From contig DHLU01000147.1 of NCBI GenBank assembly GCA_002405435.1, forward strand, positions 3,303 to 9,336: a stretch of DNA of 6,034 nucleotides. The letters are read 5' to 3'. Under the pieces are notes generated by a model that searched no databases, was not told the origin of the DNA, and was given only the letters and a program-made list of their open reading frames with translations. Below are positions 1 to 5,034 of this stretch, in pieces (positions within the stretch are counted from its first letter, which is position 1; each line of letters starts with the position of its first letter). Source of the DNA: Flavobacteriales bacterium UBA4660. GTDB taxonomy: Bacteria > Bacteroidota > Bacteroidia > Flavobacteriales_D > Sanyastnellaceae. Made by a program: the position numbers and the translations under genes.

Positions 1-616
1 TCCCCAGGTGCGCCTTTTCCGTTTCAAACTGGAAAGACTTGCGGAGGGTGAAATGTTTTTCCAGGTAACGTGCACCATGTGCCGATGCATAGAGTGCACC
101 CGCGTTGCCCAGCGTGTGGTCGCTGATGCCATGAAAGCAGGAGTTCCTGAAGTCGGGCCTCTGAAACTCATCGACACGGGTTGGATATTTCATGACACAG
201 TACAGATAGATGGCATGGGCAAACTTCTCTACCTCACCGGGATCCTGGTCGCTGGGGATGGAAACAAAGGTGGGCTTCCTGCATGCCATGATTTTGCGCA
301 CCAGGTCAGGGGACTCCCTGTGCATTCGGGCGGCTACTTTCAGGTAGGGTAAATCAAGTTCCAGGCACCAGTCCAGCCGTTCTTCTGTAAAAGGGGTAGC
401 AAAAAGCGGAATGTGCAGCTGTTGCGCATAATCGCTGAGGCGCTTCAGGTTGGGCTTTGAAAGTTCCAGGTAGGCCCGTTCGGCTCCAAACTGCGTGGCG
501 GTGTAGAGCTGGACCTTGATAGCGTCGGCTCCGGCGAGTTTGCTCTGGAGGATCATTTGCTCAGCGATTTCGAGGCTGCCGCCGTGCTGGGGAAAAATTT
601 CGGAAATAATAAACAT
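1..616 (-). CDS. NeuB-family N-acylneuraminate-type synthase, N-terminal part (cut by window edge)
   Basis: Reading the minus strand from the ATG at 616 gives 205 codons with no stop, running off the left edge. Family members condense phosphoenolpyruvate with an amino sugar to make nine-carbon acids (sialic, legionaminic or pseudaminic acid) for surface glycans, in the cytoplasm. The TIM-barrel signatures are visible in order: SEIFPQHGGSLEIAEQMI (residues 5-22), GADAIKVQ (29-36), KPTFVSI (114-120), YCVMKYPT (139-146), GISDHTLG (163-170) and YLEKHFTL (184-191). H11 and H188 sit where, as I recall, meningococcal NeuB has its two metal-binding histidines. The first motif reads QHGG instead of the usual NHxG, and the stretch between YPT and SDHT is short, so this is probably a divergent subfamily whose substrate cannot be told. 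Any C-terminal antifreeze-like (SAF) domain lies outside the window. The gene is divergent from asnS and has its own -7 box 18 bases upstream. Family assignment is firm; the exact product is open. Confidence 0.85.
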   Translation of the reverse strand, partial: MFIISEIFPQHGGSLEIAEQMILQSKLAGADAIKVQLYTATQFGAERAYLELSKPNLKRLSDYAQQLHIPLFATPFTEERLDWCLELDLPYLKVAARMHRESPDLVRKIMACRKPTFVSIPSDQDPGEVEKFAHAIYLYCVMKYPTRVDEFQRPDFRNSCFHGISDHTLGNAGALYASAHGARYLEKHFTLRKSFQFETEKAHLG

Positions 617-634
617 AGGTGCGGAATTGATGCG

Positions 635-642
635 CAAACGTA
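635..642 (-). promoter_or_regulatory. Bacteroidota-type -7 promoter box for the NeuB-family gene
   Basis: On the minus strand this reads TACGTTTG, an exact match to the TAnnTTTG -7 element of the primary Bacteroidota sigma factor. It lies 18 bases ahead of the ATG at 616, so the leader would be only about 10-15 bases. I see no good TTTG -33 element at the usual distance, so the call rests on the -7 box and its position in an 82-base divergent gap. Confidence 0.5.
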
Positions 643-655
643 AGCAATAGAACCA

Positions 656-668
656 GCCCGTTGCGGGC
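656..668. promoter_or_regulatory. Perfect inverted repeat between the divergent promoters (possible operator)
   Basis: GCCCG-TTG-CGGGC is a perfect 5-bp inverted repeat with a 3-base centre. It ends one base before the asnS -7 box and starts 13 bases from the -7 box of the divergent NeuB-family gene, so a bound protein could affect either promoter. Short GC palindromes also occur by chance. No regulator gene is adjacent, so the role is inferred from position only. Confidence 0.3.
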
Positions 669-669
669 G

Positions 670-677
670 TAATTTTG
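670..677 (+). promoter_or_regulatory. Bacteroidota-type -7 promoter box for asnS
   Basis: TAATTTTG matches TAnnTTTG exactly and lies 21 bases before the ATG at 699. The alternative TTG start at 675 falls inside this box, upstream of any transcript start it would produce, which argues for the ATG at 699. No clear -33 TTTG is present; the inverted repeat occupies the space directly upstream. Confidence 0.55.
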
Positions 678-698
678 CCTTCCCTTTATAACTTTACT

Positions 699-2138
699 AT
701 GGCCCAACACACTACTATTCGAGAAATTTTACGCGATCAGCCTGTCGGTACGGCTATTACCGTGCGGGGATGGGTGCGCACCTTCCGCAACGACCAGTTT
801 ATCACTGTCTCTGACGGCAGTTGCATCCATGCCCTGCAAGTGGTGATCAAAAAAGAAGACCATGGCGAAGAAACACTGAAACGCATTCAGACCGGCACTT
901 CGGTCAGTGCTGCCGGAGTACTGGGCAAAAGCCTGGGCAAGGGACAGGCAGTTGAACTGGTGTGTGAACAGCTGGAGATACTCGGCGACTGCGATCCACA
1001 GGAGTACCCCATTCAGATGAAACGGCATTCCTTGGAGTTTCTCCGCGAAAAAGCCCACCTGCGCTTCCGCACCAACACCTTCGGTGCTGTCTTCCGTCTT
1101 CGTCATCACCTGTCTTATGCCATTCACAAATTTTTCAATGACCGCGGATTCTTTTACCTGCATGCGCCGATTATCACCGGAAGCGATGCTGAGGGGGCAG
1201 GTGAAATGTTCAGGGTAACCAGCCTTGACCTTGCCCAGGTTGCAAAAACCGGGGTGTTCGATCCTTCGCTCGACTTCTTTGGAAAATCAACTAACCTCAG
1301 TCTAAGCGGACAACTAGAGGCTGAACTGGCCGCGCTGGCGTTGGGAAAAGTGTACACCTTCGGCCCCACCTTCCGTGCGGAAAACAGCAACACGAGCCGT
1401 CACCTTGCTGAGTTCTGGATGATCGAGCCCGAAGTGGCCTTCAACGACATCAACGACAACATGGACCTGGGCGAGGCCTGCCTTAAATATTGCATACAGT
1501 ATGCCCTTGAACATGCGCGTGAAGACCTGGAGTTTCTGCAGGAGCGAGAGGCCAATGAAGACAAGCAAAAACCTGTTGATGAGCGCCAGGCAATGCCGCT
1601 CATCGCAAGGCTTGAACTGATTGCCGGCCATGCGTTTGAGCGCATTACCTACACCGAAGCCATCGAACTGCTCCTGCAATCGAACCACTATAAAAAGAAA
1701 AAATTCAAATACCCGGTCGAATGGGGGATTGACATGCAAAGCGAGCACGAACGGTACCTGACGGAAAAACACTTTCAGCGTCCGGTCATCATCACGGGTT
1801 ATCCGGCAGCCATCAAGGCCTTCTACATGCGGATGAATGACCCGGATACGCAGGGAAGAAAAACCGTGGCGGCCATGGACATACTCGTGCCTGGTATCGG
1901 TGAAATCATCGGCGGTTCACAGCGGGAAGAACGGCTCGATGTGCTGCTCAGCAAATGCGCGCAGTTCAATATTCCGCAAGAACATATCTGGTGGTACCTG
2001 GAGACCCGCAAATTCGGCACCTGTGTGCATGCGGGATTCGGGCTGGGGTTTGAGCGGCTGATTATGCTGGTGACGGGTATGGGAAATATCCGGGATGTCA
2101 TTCCGTTTCCCCGTACGCCACTGAGCGCAGAGTTTTAA
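699..2138 (+). CDS. asnS: Asparaginyl-tRNA synthetase
   Basis: This 479-residue class IIb aminoacyl-tRNA synthetase charges tRNA(Asn) with asparagine using ATP, in the cytoplasm, as a dimer by family precedent. Residues about 18-95 form the OB-fold anticodon-binding domain (ITVRGWVRTFR at 20-30). The catalytic domain follows: motif 1 around 135-160, class II motif 2 at 221-245 with FGPTFRAENSNTSRHLAEFW, and motif 3 at 448-474 with GLGFERLIM and the closing PFPRTP. HLAEFWMIEPE and DFFGKSTNLSLSGQLE are typical of AsnRS rather than AspRS. Length is close to the bacterial norm (about 465-480) and the frame is intact. An in-frame TTG at 675 would add eight residues, but it lies within the -7 box and lacks family support, so the ATG is chosen. 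No Shine-Dalgarno is seen; the stretch before the ATG is AT-rich. It is apparently a single-gene unit, convergent with the cold-shock gene. Confidence 0.97.
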   Translation: MAQHTTIREILRDQPVGTAITVRGWVRTFRNDQFITVSDGSCIHALQVVIKKEDHGEETLKRIQTGTSVSAAGVLGKSLGKGQAVELVCEQLEILGDCDPQEYPIQMKRHSLEFLREKAHLRFRTNTFGAVFRLRHHLSYAIHKFFNDRGFFYLHAPIITGSDAEGAGEMFRVTSLDLAQVAKTGVFDPSLDFFGKSTNLSLSGQLEAELAALALGKVYTFGPTFRAENSNTSRHLAEFWMIEPEVAFNDINDNMDLGEACLKYCIQYALEHAREDLEFLQEREANEDKQKPVDERQAMPLIARLELIAGHAFERITYTEAIELLLQSNHYKKKKFKYPVEWGIDMQSEHERYLTEKHFQRPVIITGYPAAIKAFYMRMNDPDTQGRKTVAAMDILVPGIGEIIGGSQREERLDVLLSKCAQFNIPQEHIWWYLETRKFGTCVHAGFGLGFERLIMLVTGMGNIRDVIPFPRTPLSAEF

Positions 2139-2198
2139 TCCCGGCGCCTTAAGGGAAAAGGCCGAAAAACAGGATTGTCATGGCGCAGAGAAACCCCA

Positions 2199-2220
2199 CG
2201 GGCGACTTTCCAGTTGCCCG
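2199..2220. terminator. Strong hairpin in the convergent gap between asnS and the cold-shock gene
   Basis: On the plus strand, CGGGCGACT / AGTTGCCCG form a nine-pair stem (one G-U pair) around a TTCC loop. On the minus strand the same stem has one A-C mismatch and a GGAA loop. It is placed where both convergent genes need a 3' end: 60 bases past the asnS stop and 22 bases past the stop of the cold-shock gene. A classical U-tract is missing: the plus strand continues into a C-run, and the minus strand into TGGGGTTTCTCT. It may be a weak two-way terminator or an RNA 3'-end stabiliser. Confidence 0.4.
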
Positions 2221-2224
2221 CATG

Positions 2225-2233
2225 CCCCCCCCC
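2225..2233. repeat. Run of nine C (G on the minus strand)
   Basis: A nine-base cytosine homopolymer in the convergent gap, ten bases beyond the stop of the cold-shock gene. It lies outside both reading frames. Such runs vary in length through slippage and sequencing error, so the exact count is not certain. Confidence 0.8.
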
Positions 2234-2242
2234 TGCGTGAGA

Positions 2243-2431
2243 TCAGCTCTTTTTCACATTAAGGGCCATAGGACCCTTCGGGCTATCTCCCACTTCGAAG
2301 GACACCCCATCGCCGTCGCGAATCGTGCCTTGAACGCTTGATTTATGTACAAAATACTCTTTGCCATCTGATGCTGTGACAAAACCGAAGCCTTTGACAT
2401 GATTAAAAAATTTCACTGTTCCAGTTTCCAT
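2243..2431 (-). CDS. Cold-shock domain protein (CspA family)
   Basis: This 62-residue protein is a single cold-shock domain, a five-stranded OB-fold that binds single-stranded RNA and DNA and, in known members, acts as an RNA chaperone in the cytoplasm. It opens with METGTVKFFN and has the RNP1 motif KGFGFV (residues 13-18) and the RNP2 motif YFVHKS (26-31), both with their aromatic residues. The tail GDSPKGPMALNVKKS is the usual end of the domain. The length is slightly below the 65-70 typical of the family but nothing is missing. The start is set by homology. The frame stays open upstream as far as 2782, but the added residues look nothing like a known protein. No Shine-Dalgarno is visible. 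The gene is convergent with asnS and is followed by the hairpin at 2199-2220. It could be cold-induced or a constitutive paralogue; the sequence does not decide. Confidence 0.93.
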   Translation of the reverse strand: METGTVKFFNHVKGFGFVTASDGKEYFVHKSSVQGTIRDGDGVSFEVGDSPKGPMALNVKKS

Positions 2432-2447
2432 TGAAAATAGTAGAGTT

Positions 2448-2477
2448 ATTATAAATAGACGGGGGCAAGGTAGGCAA
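2448..2477 (-). promoter_or_regulatory. Possible promoter of the cold-shock gene
   Basis: On the minus strand TTGCCT (2477-2472) and TATAAT (2453-2448) are separated by 18 bases, and TATAAT ends 16 bases before the ATG. This resembles a sigma-70 promoter of other phyla rather than the TAnnTTTG type seen elsewhere in the window. The nearest Bacteroidota-like box is TACCTTG at 2472-2466, one T short of consensus. Either or neither may be used. Confidence 0.25.
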
Positions 2478-2914
2478 TCCAAAGGGCTAACCCACCGAAC
2501 TAATCCACGCAATTTCCACATACAATCACCAATGCCCCTGACCGCGAGGCAAAACGGGCTCATCGCTGACCTTATTTGACAAAAACCCAGTTGTATCAAG
2601 GCTTTTAGCCACACATAGACACGTAAGCCCCATGCCTGCGCAGCAAAGACCTGAGGCAATCCGGGGTCGACATGCCGACCGGCCAAGGGAGCATCGGCCC
2701 AGGGTAATATACAAAAAACCGGCTCACGCTCATGCGGCCCGCAGTTTTGACAAACCGAATCTGAAAATGACCTAAACACCATGTACGGTTTATATACAAA
2801 TATGCATCATTGAAGCACGCCAACGCCGTCACACAACCCGTTGCGCAGAAGCAAGGCTTCGGATGACCAGCGGTGCCCTTCCGGCCATGCGGCGGGGGTT
2901 TCACCTTTGCACGT
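2478..2914. other. Long intergenic stretch with no convincing gene
   Basis: About 440 bases between the cold-shock promoter region and the rpoN promoter. Open frames exist on the minus strand (2605-2904, 2526-2714, and an upstream extension of the cold-shock frame to 2782), but their translations are rich in Cys, Trp and Arg, show no known domain, and lack promoters in place. A small perfect hairpin, GAAGC-AAG-GCTTC, lies at 2848-2860. An AT-rich patch with near-promoter sequence lies at about 2787-2812; its minus strand reads CATATTTG at 2804-2797, one mismatch from TAnnTTTG. I see no tRNA or familiar RNA gene. Confidence 0.5.
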
Positions 2915-2922
2915 TATCTTTG
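2915..2922 (+). promoter_or_regulatory. Bacteroidota-type -7 promoter box for rpoN
   Basis: TATCTTTG matches TAnnTTTG exactly and lies 30 bases before the ATG at 2953, predicting a leader of roughly 20-25 bases. The longer frame start at 2863 is upstream of this box, so the box supports the start at 2953. A TTTG at 2906-2909 is too close to serve as the -33 element, and no other -33 is clear. Confidence 0.5.
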
Positions 2923-2952
2923 GCCACCGGAAACAATAGCCGGCATGCCACG

Positions 2953-4413
2953 ATGCTCAAGCAGACCCTACAACAAAAACTTCAGGCCAAACTCTCGCCG
3001 CAGCAGATTCAGTTGATGAAGATGCTTCAGATTCCTACCATGGAACTTGACCAGCGAATCAAGGAAGAAATGGAATCAAACCCGGCCCTGGAAGAAGGTC
3101 GTGAAGAAGAGGAGGAGGATTCCAAAACCATGGATGAGCATGAGGCACAGGATGCTGAGGAAACCAAAAACGAAAACGAGGATTTCGATTTTACCGATTA
3201 CCTCGATGATGACCAGATTCCAGACTATAAACTCTACGCCAACAATTTTTCGGCCGATGACGACGACCGGGAGGCCCCGCTCGGTGCAGGCCGCACTTTT
3301 CAGGATATGCTTTTTGGGCAGCTTAGCCTGCTTGATCTCAGTGAGAAGGAACGCACCCTTGCCGAATACCTCATCGGCAACCTTGATGAAAGCGGATACC
3401 TCCGCCGCGAATTACCCGCCATTGTCAATGACCTGGCTTTTTCTCAAAACATAGCCTGCACCCCGGAGGAACTGGAGCAGGTGCTGGTGCGCATTCAGGA
3501 CCTGGATCCTCCGGGCGTGGGCGCAAGAGACTTGCGGGAGTGCCTGCTGATTCAGATACGAAAGCATGAAGAAAAAGACGAAGAAACCCAGATGGCCGAG
3601 GTAATCATCAGGGATTTTTTCGAAGAATTCACCAAAAAACACTACGAAAAAATCGCGCGAAGACTCTCGCTCGACCTGGAAGAGGTCAAGCCTGCCATTG
3701 ACTACATCCTGCACCTCAATCCCAAGCCGGGCAATAGTGCAATGGAAGTAAACCGGTCTGTTCAGCACATCACCCCCGACTTTATTCTTGCCGTCGAAAA
3801 CGACGAACTGAAAGTGGCGCTCAACGGGCGCAATGCACCTGACCTCCGCATCTCGCGCGAATACCGGGAAATGATGCAGCACTATGCCAATGCCAAGCCC
3901 CGCGATGGAAAGGAGAAAGAGGCGGCGCTGTTCATCAAACAAAAGGTCGACGGCGCACGCTGGTTTATTGACGCCATCAGGCAACGCAACGACACGCTGA
4001 TGATTTGTATCAATGCCATCGTGTCGTACCAGCGTGAATTTTTCCTGACTGGAGACGAAACAAAGTTGCGCCCTATGATTTTGAAGGACATCGCTGAAAT
4101 CGTAGGTATGGACATCTCCACCATCAGCCGGATGGCTAACAGCAAATACATCCAGACGCCCTACCGCACTTACCTGCTCAAGTACTTTTTTGCCGAAAGC
4201 CTCTCGACAGATGAAGGAGACGAAGTGAGCTCCCGCGAGGTTAAGCAAATTCTGAAAGACGCCATAGAAAATGAGCACAAGCGCAAGCCACTGACAGACG
4301 ACAGGCTTGCCAAACTCCTGCGCGAAAAGGGCTATAACATTGCCCGCCGCACGGTAGCCAAGTACAGGGAACAACTGCAAATTCCTGTCGCCAGGCTGCG
4401 CAAGGAACTCTGA
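2953..4413 (+). CDS. rpoN: RNA polymerase sigma-54 factor
   Basis: This 486-residue protein is a full-length sigma-54. It directs RNA polymerase to -24/-12 promoters and needs ATP-driven enhancer-binding activators to open DNA. Region I covers residues 1-48, Gln- and Leu-rich, beginning MLKQTLQQKLQAKLSPQQIQ and ending ESNPALEE. Region II, about 49-108, is strongly acidic (EEEEED, DDDQ, ADDDD). The core-binding domain follows from about 115 with IGNLDESGYL, LDPPGVGARDLRECL (184-198) and HLNPKPG. The helix-turn-helix lies at about 377-398 (LKDIAEIVGMDISTISRMAN). The C-terminal RpoN box ARRTVAKYRE (464-473) contacts the -24 element. The start is set by homology and by the -7 box just upstream; a longer frame from 2863 would add 30 residues unlike any sigma-54. 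There is no Shine-Dalgarno. It probably shares a transcript with the membrane protein gene six bases downstream. No enhancer-binding protein gene is in the window. Confidence 0.97.
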   Translation: MLKQTLQQKLQAKLSPQQIQLMKMLQIPTMELDQRIKEEMESNPALEEGREEEEEDSKTMDEHEAQDAEETKNENEDFDFTDYLDDDQIPDYKLYANNFSADDDDREAPLGAGRTFQDMLFGQLSLLDLSEKERTLAEYLIGNLDESGYLRRELPAIVNDLAFSQNIACTPEELEQVLVRIQDLDPPGVGARDLRECLLIQIRKHEEKDEETQMAEVIIRDFFEEFTKKHYEKIARRLSLDLEEVKPAIDYILHLNPKPGNSAMEVNRSVQHITPDFILAVENDELKVALNGRNAPDLRISREYREMMQHYANAKPRDGKEKEAALFIKQKVDGARWFIDAIRQRNDTLMICINAIVSYQREFFLTGDETKLRPMILKDIAEIVGMDISTISRMANSKYIQTPYRTYLLKYFFAESLSTDEGDEVSSREVKQILKDAIENEHKRKPLTDDRLAKLLREKGYNIARRTVAKYREQLQIPVARLRKEL

Positions 4414-4419
4414 AAGCGT

Positions 4420-5034
4420 ATGCAACAGGCCCGCATCCTCTCTTTTGTCTTTCACCCCCTGTGGATGCCGCTGGTCACCTATCTCACGGTATACCGCTTC
4501 GACCAGACCATATTGATTAGCCCTTATGGCCACGACCTCATCATGCTGCTGCTCTTGCTGTCTATCGTGGCTCCGGCCGCGAGCATTCTCATCATGTTTA
4601 GGAACGGAATGCTGGGAAACCTCGAATTGACCGAACGGAAGCAACGGACCATACCCTTCACGATTGTCATCTTTTATTATACCCTGATGCTGGTGGTATT
4701 GTGGTGGAGGGCACCAGGGCTGCCCCGGCCGGTTTTCGCGATGTTAATTGGCATGCTGGCCATGCTGATGCTGGGTATGGTAATCAACCGTTTTTGGAAG
4801 ATTTCGGTTCATATGATGGCCCAGGGAGGCTGGTTCGGGACGCTGCTGGCCCTTGGACTGCGGGTCGAATCTGACCTGGTATTTCAACTGGTCGCGGCCA
4901 CCCTGATAGCCGGACTGGTGGGTTATGCCCGCGTAAAACTCGGTGTGCACACCACCCAGCAGGTGCTTGCGGGCTTCGCCCTCGGGGTCGCGGTGAATGC
5001 TGCCGCCCAACTCACGGTGCCGGGAGTGTATTGA
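4420..5034 (+). CDS. PAP2-like integral membrane protein (degenerate phosphatase signature)
   Basis: This 204-residue hydrophobic protein has about six membrane segments (roughly 7-25, 39-60, 79-96, 104-123, 152-169, 181-199) and no separate signal peptide. It resembles the C-terminal half of the type 2 phosphatidic acid phosphatase fold: KISVHMMAQGG (127-137) sits where PAP2 enzymes have the SGH motif, and ARVKLGVHTTQQVLAG (170-185) corresponds to the third motif SRxxxxxHxxxD. Arg171 and His177 are kept, but the final Asp is Gln181 and the first motif KxxxxxxRP is not recognisable (ERKQRTIPF at 72-80). PAP2 enzymes dephosphorylate lipid phosphates such as undecaprenyl pyrophosphate; with part of the signature changed, activity is doubtful. 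The gene begins six bases after the rpoN stop, so the two are likely co-transcribed. Its last 23 bases overlap the convergent galE. The family call is fairly safe; the function is unknown. Confidence 0.8.
   Translation: MQQARILSFVFHPLWMPLVTYLTVYRFDQTILISPYGHDLIMLLLLLSIVAPAASILIMFRNGMLGNLELTERKQRTIPFTIVIFYYTLMLVVLWWRAPGLPRPVFAMLIGMLAMLMLGMVINRFWKISVHMMAQGGWFGTLLALGLRVESDLVFQLVAATLIAGLVGYARVKLGVHTTQQVLAGFALGVAVNAAAQLTVPGVY

Noticed and set aside
8..352. Plus-strand open frame of 114 codons
   Set aside because: It lies antisense to the NeuB-family gene, whose motifs fix the minus strand as coding; the plus-strand translation shows no domain.
2142..2164. Imperfect hairpin just after the asnS stop (CGG..CCTT / AAGGCCG)
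   Set aside because: The stem has a two-base bulge and is followed by an A-run on the plus strand, so it is a poor terminator; the hairpin at 2199-2220 is stronger.
2605..2904. Minus-strand open frame of 99 codons in the gap before rpoN
   Set aside because: The product is rich in Cys and Arg with no domain, there is no promoter in place, and it runs over the likely rpoN promoter side. It could be chance.
617..2952. Sigma-54 type -24/-12 promoters (TGGCAC-N5-TTGC) in the gene gaps
   Set aside because: Reading both strands of the gaps by eye gave no match with both GG and GC dinucleotides in place, so there is no sign that rpoN controls its neighbours here.
3412..4644. Minus-strand open frame of 410 codons across rpoN and the next gene
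   Set aside because: It is a long antisense shadow of rpoN caused by codon bias. The rpoN frame has all sigma-54 regions, and the antisense product resembles nothing known.
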